This document shows positions 1 through 7,148 of a stretch of 14,565 nucleotides of DNA, piece after piece (position 1 is the first letter of the stretch; every line of letters begins with the position of its first letter). Origin of the DNA: Gemmatimonadota bacterium (GTDB lineage: Bacteria > Gemmatimonadota > Gemmatimonadetes > Longimicrobiales > Longimicrobiaceae); assembly GCA_019240375.1 (NCBI GenBank), contig JAFAYN010000115.1:1-14565 (forward strand). Direction: 5' to 3'. The notes under the pieces were generated by a model that did no database searches, was not told the origin of the DNA, and worked only from the letters and a program-made list of their open reading frames with translations. The translations under genes and the position numbers were made by a program.

Positions 1-1906
1 CCGTCGTATGCTCCGCCATCGCCCGGCGGTACTCGCGCTCGAACGTGGCGCCGATCGACTCCGGGAACTCCTCCCACAGGCCGCGGCCGAGGAGCTCTTC
101 ACGCGGCCGCCTGAGCAGGGCCTCGGCCTCGTGGTTCACGTACGTGAAGCGCCAGTCCCGGTCCACCGCGAAGAAGGCGTCGGTGATGCTCTCCAGGATG
201 GTCGTGACCTGCTCCCGGGCCTCCCGCTCCCGCGCAAGGTGCCGCTCACGCTCCTCGTCGAGCCGCTTCCGGTCGGAGATGTCGGTGAGCGTCCCGAACC
301 AGCCGACGATCGCGCCGTCCTCGCTGCGCTGGGGCATCGCCTGCCCCCAGAACCAGCGGTACTCGCCGTCGATCCCGCGGAAGCGATACTCGATCGAGTA
401 CGGCTCGCCCGTATCCAGCGAGCGCCGCCAGCACGCGATCGTCCGCTCCCGGTCGTCGGGATGGATGAACCGCAGCCAGCCGTCGCCTTCCGTCTCCCCG
501 AGCCTGGTGCCGGTGAAGTCGTACCAGCGGCGATTGAAGTAGCGGTGGTAGCCGCTAGCGTCGGTGGTCCAGATGTACTGGGGGATCAGGTCCGCGAGCA
601 GGCGATAGCGCTCCTCGCTCTCGCGGAGCCGCTCCTCCGTACGCCTGCGGGCGGTCACGTCGCGGAGGAATACCGAGAGCCCGTCGGCGGTCGGGTAGGC
701 GCGGACGTCGAACCAGGCTTCGAGCGGAGGATAGTATTCCTCGAACTGAGCCGTCGTATGCTCCGCCGTCGCCCTGCGGTACTCACGCTCGAACCGGGCG
801 CTCGTCGCGGCGGGGAACTCGTCCCGGACGTACCGACCGAGAAGCTCCTCGCGAGGCCGCTGCAGGAGCCGCTCCGCCTCGCGGTTCACGTAGGTGAAGC
901 GCCAGTCCCGATCGACCGCGAAGAAACCGTCGGTGATGCTCTCCAGGATGGTCTCGATCTCCCTGCGTGCCTCCTCCTCCTGCGCGCGGGCCGCCGTCTC
1001 GCGGGCGAGGCGCAGCTCGGTCTCCTCGGCCTGCCGCCGCTCGGTGGTGTCGCGCTGGACCGAGGCCCACTGCACCAGCGCCCCACTCTCGTCCCGCACG
1101 GGCACGATGCTGATCTCCACCCAGAAGGGGGTGCCGTCCTTGCGGTAGTCCAGCATTTCGGCGCGCACGGGCTCCCGCCGCTCCAGGGCGGCGCGGATCC
1201 GCCGCAGAGTGTCCGGGTCCGTACCTGTGCCCTGCAGGATCCGGGGGGTCTTGCCGAGCACTTCCCCGGGCGCGTAGCCGGTCGCGCGCGTGAACGCCTC
1301 GTTGACGTAGACGATCCGTGGGCCGGTTCCCCCCAGAGGCTTCGGATCGGTGACGACCACCGCGTCGTTCGCCGTGGTCACCACGGATTCGAGGATCCTC
1401 AGCCGGCTGTCCGAGCGGACGTGCTCCGTGACGTCCTCCACCCGATGGATGATGTAGATCAGCCTCCCGCCCTCGTCGAAGACAGGCGCGTTCAGCGGGT
1501 CCCAGTACCTTTCCTCGAACCCGCCTTCCGGGGTGCGGATGTCGTACTTCTGCAGTGCCATCCGGTGCGGCCTCCCGGTCCGGAGCACCTCCTCCAGCGA
1601 GGCCTGGAGGTTCCGGACACCCGTCGCGCCGGGATCGTCGGGATTGTCCGGGAAGACCTCGAACAGGGGGTGCCCGACGACGTTCTCCCGCCGCGTCAAC
1701 GTCGCCCGGAGGCGTGCTTCGTTGGCCGCGACCATGGTGAAGTGGGGCGGATCGGGCGCCAGCAGGAGGTAGGCATCGGGCGCGGACTCGAACACCGCCC
1801 AGAACTTCATGTCGGAGACGACCGGAGGCTGGCCCGGATGGGGTCGGTCTCGCCCGGAACCGCGGTCGGCGGCGGGCCTCGGAGCAGAGGTCTCTCTGTT
1901 CGCCAT
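1..1906 (-). CDS. Multi-PAS sensor protein, N-terminal part (3' end off the left edge)
   Basis: This is a sensory protein built from serial PAS domains. Its output module (histidine kinase, diguanylate cyclase or other) lies beyond the window. Reading the minus strand from ATG 1906-1904 gives 635 residues with no stop. The start is supported by GGGAGGA six bases upstream; M33 is a weaker alternative. Modules by residue: PAS1 about 35-165; PAS2 about 171-290, PAS_9/LOV-like, with VYVNEAF and GKTPRILQG; a charged helical linker about 290-317; PAS3 about 318-420, with FFAVDRDWRFTYVN and ending DVTARRR; PAS4 about 428-550, PAS_3-like, with YFNRRWYDFTG, FIHPDD and LTDISDRKR; and PAS5 from about 568 to the edge. 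PAS3 and PAS5 are near-duplicates. There is no signal peptide or membrane segment, so a cytoplasmic sensor is likely. The ligands are unknown. It is divergent from the transporter cluster, and a regulatory link to it is only a possibility. Confidence 0.9.
   Translation of the reverse strand, partial: MANRETSAPRPAADRGSGRDRPHPGQPPVVSDMKFWAVFESAPDAYLLLAPDPPHFTMVAANEARLRATLTRRENVVGHPLFEVFPDNPDDPGATGVRNLQASLEEVLRTGRPHRMALQKYDIRTPEGGFEERYWDPLNAPVFDEGGRLIYIIHRVEDVTEHVRSDSRLRILESVVTTANDAVVVTDPKPLGGTGPRIVYVNEAFTRATGYAPGEVLGKTPRILQGTGTDPDTLRRIRAALERREPVRAEMLDYRKDGTPFWVEISIVPVRDESGALVQWASVQRDTTERRQAEETELRLARETAARAQEEEARREIETILESITDGFFAVDRDWRFTYVNREAERLLQRPREELLGRYVRDEFPAATSARFEREYRRATAEHTTAQFEEYYPPLEAWFDVRAYPTADGLSVFLRDVTARRRTEERLRESEERYRLLADLIPQYIWTTDASGYHRYFNRRWYDFTGTRLGETEGDGWLRFIHPDDRERTIACWRRSLDTGEPYSIEYRFRGIDGEYRWFWGQAMPQRSEDGAIVGWFGTLTDISDRKRLDEERERHLAREREAREQVTTILESITDAFFAVDRDWRFTYVNHEAEALLRRPREELLGRGLWEEFPESIGATFEREYRRAMAEHTT
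2..205 (-). repeat. PAS module repeat, copy B (residues 568-635 of the sensor)
   Basis: Partner of the repeat at 752-955. The two copies code for 68-residue stretches that align without gaps and agree at about 53 positions, from TILESITD through EREYRRA to AEHTT. The copies are exactly 750 bp apart and in frame. This copy is cut by the window edge and may continue. Confidence 0.85.
752..955 (-). repeat. PAS module repeat, copy A (residues 318-385 of the sensor)
   Basis: Partner of the repeat at 2-205. DNA identity is visible by eye, for example around the AEHTT codons (752-770 against 2-20). The differences cluster in the middle, at YVRD against GLWE and AATSAR against ESIGAT. This points to duplication of a PAS unit followed by divergence of one surface. 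Confidence 0.85.
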
Positions 1907-2258
1907 CTGACGTCCTCCCGGAGTGTCCCCGGCGGCCGGTCGACGGGCGCCGGGCGAGCGGCCCGCCGGCCGGACCTTTCCTCGCTCGTCGAGCCTGCAA
2001 GGATGGTGCGAAGGTAAAGGCGGGATCGTCGGTCGCCACCCGAAGTGTCCGCTTTTGGGACGAGGATTCCCACAGCCGGTCATCTCCCGCCTCGCCGCGG
2101 CGGGGCCGGGTTCCGCCAAATCCTTGCTGGGCGCCGCCTTGCGGGTTCGGTGGCGACGGGCACGCTCCTTCCTTTAGGTGGAAGCGCCCCGGCGGCCCCG
2201 GGGTGTTTCCCACCGATGCCCGGCCGACCTCCCCGGAAACCCGAACGCCCGGTCCCCG
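1907..2258. other. Divergent intergenic region
   Basis: These 352 bp separate the leftward PAS gene from the rightward small membrane protein gene, so promoters for both should lie here. No convincing -35/-10 pair or sigma-54 site was found on either strand; promoter consensus in this lineage is poorly defined and GC content is high. Visible structure is limited to a short inverted repeat, GTCC-N7-GGAC at 2047-2061, and a GC-rich palindrome around 2090-2105. Open frames running through the region look like composition artefacts. Confidence applies to the regulatory role, not to a specific site. Confidence 0.4.
1913..1919 (-). promoter_or_regulatory. Ribosome binding site of the PAS sensor gene
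   Basis: Read on the minus strand this is GGGAGGA, a near-perfect Shine-Dalgarno sequence. It sits six bases before the ATG at 1906-1904. It is the main reason for choosing that start over the in-frame ATG at codon 33 (1810-1808). Confidence 0.75.
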
Positions 2259-2531
2259 ATGCAGGACTTCAACGTGAACCTGACCCTGATCGCCGCCATC
2301 TGGATGGGGGGAGCCGTCCTCCTGGTCCCGCTCGCGGGCTTCACCGCCCGCTTCGGGCTCAAGCCGCTCCTCGATTCCGTGGCGCGGATGCGCGCCGCCG
2401 AGCGGGCCGCCCGCGTCGAGCCGGAGCTGGACGCCCGCTTCGCCGCGCTGGAGCACCGGATGCGCGACCTGACCCGGGCGGTGGACCGCCTGGCCGCCGA
2501 GTCCGGGGCCGGGCACGCAGTCGCCTCGTAA
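2259..2531 (+). CDS. Small single-pass membrane protein with coiled coil, unknown function
   Basis: I do not recognise this 90-residue protein. A hydrophobic segment at about residues 8-28 (LTLIAAIWMGGAVLLVPLAG) should form one membrane helix. A basic stretch follows, then an alpha-helical segment at about 38-82 (ELDARFAALEHRMRDLTRAV) with a heptad-like pattern. ATG 2259 is preferred because the protein then begins just before the membrane helix. No good Shine-Dalgarno sequence precedes it, and a GTG at 2178 would add 27 low-complexity residues. It lies 68 nt before the adaptor gene on the same strand and could be its first operon partner, perhaps an assembly or accessory subunit; this is inference from position only. 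Third-position GC bias supports real coding. Confidence 0.7.
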   Translation: MQDFNVNLTLIAAIWMGGAVLLVPLAGFTARFGLKPLLDSVARMRAAERAARVEPELDARFAALEHRMRDLTRAVDRLAAESGAGHAVAS

Positions 2532-2586
2532 CGCTTCGATCCGTCCGGCACCCGCCGGCCGCCCATAAAGACGTCATCCCCCCTTC

Positions 2587-2593
2587 AGGAGAG
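2587..2593 (+). promoter_or_regulatory. Ribosome binding site deciding the GTG start of the adaptor gene
   Basis: AGGAGAG lies six bases upstream of the GTG at 2600. This fixes the adaptor start at 2600, although the reading frame stays open for another 185 codons upstream. Residues read from that extension are proline/arginine-rich and overlap the small gene at 2259-2531 in another frame. Confidence 0.75.
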
Positions 2594-2599
2594 CCTTCC

Positions 2600-3847
2600 G
2601 TGGACGTACCGCGTCAAGCCACCAACAAGAACCGGCGCCGCTGGATCATCGGCGGATCCGCCATCGGCGCGGTGGCGCTGGTCACCCTGGCCCTGTCCCG
2701 GCTGGAGCCCGCGCCCCCCAGCGTGGACCGGTCTACGATCTGGACCGACACCGTGCGGCGCGGGCCCATGGTCCGCCAGGTCCGTGGCCCGGGGACGCTG
2801 GCCGCGGAGGAGGTGCGCTGGGTCCCCGCCGTCACCCAGGGGCGGGTGGAGCGCAAGCTGGTCCAGCCGGGGACGCCGGTGACCGCCGGGACCATCCTGG
2901 TGGAGCTGAGCAACCCCGACGTGGACCGCCAGGCGCTGGAGGCGCAGCGCCAGCTGGCGGCGGCCGAGTCGGAGCTGACCACCCTCCGCTCCAACCTGCA
3001 GAACCAGATCCTCACCCAGCAGGCCACCATCGCCACCGTCCAGTCGGACTACAACGAGGCGATGCGCCAGGCCCGGGCCAACGACGGGCTCGCCGGCAAG
3101 GAGCTGGTTTCGCAGATGGAGGTGGACAAGGCGCGCGACCACGCCACCGAGCTGAAGACCCGCCTGGACGTGGAGCGTCAGCGCCTGGGCTTCCTGCGCG
3201 AGTCGATGCAGAGCCAGCTCACGGCGCAGCAGGGGCAGGTCAAGCTGCTGCAGGGGATCGTCTCGTTCCAGCGCGGGCAGGTGGAGTCGATGCACGTGCG
3301 CGCCGGGACCGACGGGGTGCTGCAGGAGCTCCCGCTGGAGATGGGCCAGTGGGTCAACTCCGGCGCCACGCTGGCCAAGGTGGTCCAGCCCGGACGGCTC
3401 AAGGCGGTCCTCCGCATCCCCGAGACGCAGGCCAAGGACGTGACGGTGGGGCAGTTCGCCTCGGTCGACACGCGCAACGGGATCGTGAAGGGGCGCGTGG
3501 TGCGGATCGACCCGGCGGTGCAGAACGGGACGGTGACGGTGGACGTCGCCCTGGAAGGTCCGCTCCCGCGCGGCGCGCGCCCGGACCTGAGCGTGGACGG
3601 GACCATCGACATCGAGCGGCTGAACAACGTGCTGTACGTGGGACGTCCGGCGTACGGGCAGGCGGAAAGCACGGTCGGGCTGTTCCGGCTCACCGGCGAC
3701 GGCCGCGAGGCCGAGCGTGTCAACGTGAAGCTGGGGCGGGGCTCCGCGAGCACCATCGAGGTGGTGCAGGGGCTGAAGCCCGGCGACGTGGTGATCCTGT
3801 CGGACATGTCCCAGTGGGACTCGTCCAACAAGGTCAGGCTGAACTAG
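2600..3847 (+). CDS. Periplasmic adaptor subunit (HlyD/MacA-like membrane fusion protein) of an ABC exporter
   Basis: This 415-residue protein has an adaptor layout and should bridge the inner-membrane transporter to an outer-membrane channel. From a GTG start it has a basic cytoplasmic N-terminus (KNRRR) and one membrane anchor at about 16-32. There is no lipobox cysteine, so it is anchored by the helix and is not a lipoprotein. The lipoyl-like half-motifs lie at about 70-105 (GRVERKLVQPGTPVTAGTIL) and 230-262 (DGVLQELPLEMGQWVNSGATL). A long alpha-helical hairpin at about 106-230, rich in Q, E and A, would contact the channel tip. A beta-barrel domain at about 263-340 and a membrane-proximal domain at 341-415 (VVQGLKPGDVVIL) complete the fold. 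The ATPase gene follows after 53 nt. Family assignment is firm; substrate and partner channel are unknown. Confidence 0.94.
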   Translation: MDVPRQATNKNRRRWIIGGSAIGAVALVTLALSRLEPAPPSVDRSTIWTDTVRRGPMVRQVRGPGTLAAEEVRWVPAVTQGRVERKLVQPGTPVTAGTILVELSNPDVDRQALEAQRQLAAAESELTTLRSNLQNQILTQQATIATVQSDYNEAMRQARANDGLAGKELVSQMEVDKARDHATELKTRLDVERQRLGFLRESMQSQLTAQQGQVKLLQGIVSFQRGQVESMHVRAGTDGVLQELPLEMGQWVNSGATLAKVVQPGRLKAVLRIPETQAKDVTVGQFASVDTRNGIVKGRVVRIDPAVQNGTVTVDVALEGPLPRGARPDLSVDGTIDIERLNNVLYVGRPAYGQAESTVGLFRLTGDGREAERVNVKLGRGSASTIEVVQGLKPGDVVILSDMSQWDSSNKVRLN

Positions 3848-3900
3848 GCGGCTGGTTTCTCTCGAACCGATCCATCCACCCACTGCACAGGAGTCCGAAC

Positions 3901-4638
3901 ATGTCCACTGCGAGCCAGCCCCTGATCCATCTCGACGGCGTCAGCAAGGTGTTCTACACGGAGGAGGTGGAGACGCACGCGCTTTCCAGCATCCACCTGG
4001 AGATCGAGGCGGGCGAGTACATCGCCATCGCCGGTCCCTCCGGCGGCGGCAAGACCACCCTCCTTTCCATCCTGGGGCTGCTCGACTCTCCCACCGGCGG
4101 GACGTACCTGCTGAACGGACGCCCGGTCTCGGGGCTCTCCGCCTCGGAGCGGGCGCAGATCCGCAACCGGGAGATCGGCTTCATCTTCCAGGCGTTCAAC
4201 CTGATCGGCGACCTGACCGTGTACGAGAACGTCGAGCTCCCGCTCACCTACCGCGGGATGTCGGCGGCGGAGCGGAAGCAGCGCGTGCAGGAGGCGCTGG
4301 AGCGGGTGGGGATGTCGCACCGGACCAACCACTACCCCTCGCAGCTTTCCGGCGGCCAGCAGCAGCGCGTGGCCGTTGCCCGCGCCATCGCGGGGAAGCC
4401 GCTGATCCTGCTGGCCGACGAGCCCACGGGGAACCTGGACTCCACCAACGGCGAGGCGGTGATGGAACTGCTGCGCGAGCTGCACCGCGAGGGCGCCACC
4501 ATCTGCATGGTGACGCACGACCCGCGATACGCGCAGCACGCCGACCGCAGCGTCCACCTGTTCGACGGGAAGGTGGTGCTCGACGAGCGCAGCCCGGTGG
4601 CGGCGGAGCTGGAGCGGCACGGGTTCGAGGTGGCCTGA
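3901..4638 (+). CDS. ABC transporter ATP-binding protein, MacB/LolD/FtsE type
   Basis: This 245-residue ATPase hydrolyses ATP in the cytoplasm to power the FtsX-fold permeases encoded downstream. All nucleotide-binding motifs are intact: A-loop Y19 region, Walker A GPSGGGKT at 45-52, Q-loop Q97 in FIFQAFNLI, signature LSGGQ at 149-153, Walker B ILLADEP at 169-175 with catalytic E174, D-loop NLD at 178-180 and switch histidine H206 in VTHD. The length and the LADEPTGNLD sequence are typical of the MacB/LolD group. AGGAG at 3889-3893 lies seven bases before ATG 3901. It is a stand-alone domain, unlike E. coli MacB where ATPase and permease are fused. It is the only ATPase gene in view for five permeases; the first starts 35 nt after its stop. 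Confidence 0.97.
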   Translation: MSTASQPLIHLDGVSKVFYTEEVETHALSSIHLEIEAGEYIAIAGPSGGGKTTLLSILGLLDSPTGGTYLLNGRPVSGLSASERAQIRNREIGFIFQAFNLIGDLTVYENVELPLTYRGMSAAERKQRVQEALERVGMSHRTNHYPSQLSGGQQQRVAVARAIAGKPLILLADEPTGNLDSTNGEAVMELLRELHREGATICMVTHDPRYAQHADRSVHLFDGKVVLDERSPVAAELERHGFEVA

Positions 4639-4673
4639 GGGCGGCGGCGAACCATCCACGCGGACCACCCCAC

Positions 4674-7085
4674 ATGGACACCCTGTTGCAGGATCTCCGC
4701 TACGGGCTGCGCGCGCTGCTGCGCAGCCCGGGCTTCGCCGTGGTGGCGATCCTCACCATGGCGCTGGGGATCGGGGCCAGCACCGCCATCTTCGGGGTGG
4801 TCGACGCCGTGCTCCTCCGCCCTCTCCCCTTCCCGGAGCCGGAGCGCCTGGTGAGGATCCGCGGGGTGGGGGAGAGCGGGGGCGAGGGGAACGTGTCGGT
4901 CCCCAACTTCGAGGACTGGCGGGCGATGAGCCGCTCCTTCGAGGAGATGGGGATCGGGACGCAATGGCCCGTCAACCTCACCGGCGACTCGCCGGAGCGG
5001 GTGGGGGGGGCGGTGGTCTCGTCCGGCTTCTTCCGGACGCTGGGCGTCCGTCCCGCGCTGGGGCGCACCTTCCTCCCCGGGGAGGACCGGGTGGGCGGAC
5101 CCCGCGTGGTGGTGCTCGCCCACGACCTCTGGCGGAGGCGCTTCGGGGGAGACCCGGGGGTGCTCGGCCGGACCCTCCAGCTGGACGGGGAGGGGTTCAC
5201 GGTGGTGGGGGTGATGCCGGCGGATTTCCACCCCCCGTTCCAGGAGCGTGAGACCGCGCTGTGGAAGCCGATCGGCTTCCGGATGACCGCGGGGAGCGCG
5301 GACGAGCGCTCCTCGGCGTACTTCCAGGTGGTGGGGCGCCTTCGCCCCGGGGTGACGCCGGAGCAGGCGCGGGAGGAGATGCGGGCCGTGGCCCGGCGGC
5401 TGGAGGAGCGCTACCCGCAGGCCGACCGCGGGCTGTCGGCGCGGGTGCAGCCGCTCCACGAGGCGGTGGCGGGTGATCTCCGCCCCGCGCTCCTGGTGCT
5501 TCTCGCCGCGGTGGGGTGCGTCCTCCTGATCGCCTGCGCCAACGTGGCGAGTCTCCTCCTGGCCCGCGTGGCGGCCCGGCGGCGCGAGATGGCGGTGCGC
5601 GGGGCGCTGGGGGCCACGCGCGTCCGGATCGCGCGCCAGCTCCTCACCGAGGCGCTCCTCCTGTCGCTGCTGGCCGGGGCGCTGGGGGTGCTCCTCAGCG
5701 TGTGGGGGAGCCAGCTCCTGGTGGCGCTGAGCCCCTTCGACCTTCCCGGGCTGGTGGACGTGGGGACCGACTGGCGGGTGCTGGCGTTCGCGCTGGCGGC
5801 GTCGCTCGGCACCGGGGTGCTGTTCGGGATGATCCCGGCGGTGCACGCCTCGCGCGCCGACCTGCACGGGGCCATCAAGGAAGGGGCGCGGGGCTCGTCG
5901 GGAGGGCGCCACGTCACCGCCCGGGCGCTGCTGGTGGTGTCGGAGGTGGCGCTGGCGCTGGTGCTCCTGTGCGGGGCGGGGCTCCTCCTGCGCAGCTTCG
6001 CCCTGCTGCGCAGGGTGGACCCGGGCTTCGACCCAGCGCACGTCCTGGCGGTGGACCTGGTCCTCCCGCAGTCCCGCTACACCACCTCCGAGGCGCAGGC
6101 GGCGCTGTACCGCCGGGTCCTCGACAACCTGCGCGCGATCCCCGGGGTGGCCTCGGCCGGTGCGACGACCACCCTCCCGCTCTCGGGCGACCAGCTCTCC
6201 TCCGGGTTCATCGTGGAGGGGCGCGAGACCCCCGCCCCGGGCGCGTCGCACGAGGCGGGGCTGGACATGGTCTCCCCCGACTACTTCCGGACGCTGGGGA
6301 TCGCCCTGCGCCGGGGACGCGCTTTCACCGACCGCGACGGCGCGAAGGCGCCTTCCGTGGTGGTGGTCAACGAGACGCTCGCCCGCCGCTACTTCCCGGG
6401 GACCGACCCCGTCGGGGAGCGCATCCGGCTGGACGGGTCCGACCAGCCCAGCGAGATCGTCGGGGTGGCGGCCGACGTGCGGCACCGCGCGCTGGGGACC
6501 GAGGCACCCCCCACCGTCTACGTCCCCTTCGAGCAGTCGGCGCTTCCCTTCGCCACCCTGGTGGTGCGCACCGCCGCGGACCCGGAGGCGTTCGCGGGGG
6601 CGGCCCGGCGCGCGGTGCTCGCGGCCGACCCGCACCAGCCCGTTTCCCGGGTGCGCTCCATGAGCCAGGTGCTCGCCGGGTCGGTGGCCGAGCAGCGCTT
6701 CAACCTCCTCCTGCTGGGCGCCTTCGCCGCCGCGGCGATGACGCTGGCCGCCATCGGCCTGTACGGCGTCATGGCGTACTCGGTGGCGCAGCGGTCCCGG
6801 GAGATCGGGATCCGCATGGCGCTGGGTGCGGCCCCGCGCGATGCGGTGCGCCTGGTGGTGGGGGAGGGGATACGCCTGGCGCTGGCGGGGGGAGTACTCG
6901 GGCTGGTGGCCGCCGCGGCGGCCACGCGCCTCCTCGCCTCGCTCCTGTACCGCGTGACCCCGGGCGATCCCTGGACCTTCGCCGCCGTGGTGGCCCTCCT
7001 CGGCGGCACGGCGCTCCTGGCCTCGTACCTTCCCGCCCGCCGCGCCACGCGCGTGGACCCGATGGTTTCCCTCCGCTCCGAGTAG
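4674..7085 (+). CDS. ADOP-type ABC permease 1 (duplicated MacB/FtsX permease)
   Basis: Inner-membrane permease of 803 residues, with two copies of the MacB unit in one chain. It has a cytoplasmic leader [17 protein letters not shown] and TM1 at about 20-46, followed by a first periplasmic core domain at about 50-265. The first FtsX unit has TM2-TM4 at about 270-295, 326-352 and 368-394, with the conserved loop [15 protein letters not shown] and REMAVRGALGA. TM5 at about 417-440 starts the second half, followed by a second periplasmic domain at about 441-675. The second FtsX unit has TM6-TM8 at about 677-702, 733-757 and 767-788, with [12 protein letters not shown] and the terminal [14 protein letters not shown]. 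No ATPase domain is present, so it should use the ATPase encoded 35 nt upstream. No clear Shine-Dalgarno precedes ATG 4674. It most resembles permease 4 in the first periplasmic domain. Substrate unknown. Confidence 0.95.
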   Translation: MDTLLQDLRYGLRALLRSPGFAVVAILTMALGIGASTAIFGVVDAVLLRPLPFPEPERLVRIRGVGESGGEGNVSVPNFEDWRAMSRSFEEMGIGTQWPVNLTGDSPERVGGAVVSSGFFRTLGVRPALGRTFLPGEDRVGGPRVVVLAHDLWRRRFGGDPGVLGRTLQLDGEGFTVVGVMPADFHPPFQERETALWKPIGFRMTAGSADERSSAYFQVVGRLRPGVTPEQAREEMRAVARRLEERYPQADRGLSARVQPLHEAVAGDLRPALLVLLAAVGCVLLIACANVASLLLARVAARRREMAVRGALGATRVRIARQLLTEALLLSLLAGALGVLLSVWGSQLLVALSPFDLPGLVDVGTDWRVLAFALAASLGTGVLFGMIPAVHASRADLHGAIKEGARGSSGGRHVTARALLVVSEVALALVLLCGAGLLLRSFALLRRVDPGFDPAHVLAVDLVLPQSRYTTSEAQAALYRRVLDNLRAIPGVASAGATTTLPLSGDQLSSGFIVEGRETPAPGASHEAGLDMVSPDYFRTLGIALRRGRAFTDRDGAKAPSVVVVNETLARRYFPGTDPVGERIRLDGSDQPSEIVGVAADVRHRALGTEAPPTVYVPFEQSALPFATLVVRTAADPEAFAGAARRAVLAADPHQPVSRVRSMSQVLAGSVAEQRFNLLLLGAFAAAAMTLAAIGLYGVMAYSVAQRSREIGIRMALGAAPRDAVRLVVGEGIRLALAGGVLGLVAAAAATRLLASLLYRVTPGDPWTFAAVVALLGGTALLASYLPARRATRVDPMVSLRSE

Positions 7086-7148
7086 GCCCGCTCCGTCCCC
7101 GCCCCGATCGCTCCGCCGGATCACACTCCACCCACCGGGAGCCCCGCC

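Noticed and set aside
8..2017. Long open frame of 669 codons on the + strand
   Set aside because: It is exactly in register with the minus-strand PAS gene and reads as an arginine/proline/leucine-rich sequence without domain character. The minus-strand reading gives clear PAS motifs, so this is a shadow.
2111..2130. TTGCT at 2124-2128 as a sigma-54 -12 element
   Set aside because: The GG of a -24 element is not at the required distance; the nearest GG (2109-2110) is too far upstream.
783..2516. 577-codon open frame on the - strand
   Set aside because: It overlaps the PAS gene, the intergenic region and the small membrane gene in another frame. Its sequence is low-complexity with no recognisable fold.
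2545..2558. Hairpin CCGGC-ACCC-GCCGG between the small gene and the adaptor gene as a terminator
   Set aside because: The stem is only five base pairs and no T-run follows, so intrinsic termination is unlikely.
2045..2599. Upstream in-frame extension of the adaptor protein by 185 codons
   Set aside because: The Shine-Dalgarno at 2587-2593 and the membrane anchor directly after the GTG at 2600 fit an adaptor N-terminus. The extension is low-complexity and overlaps another gene.
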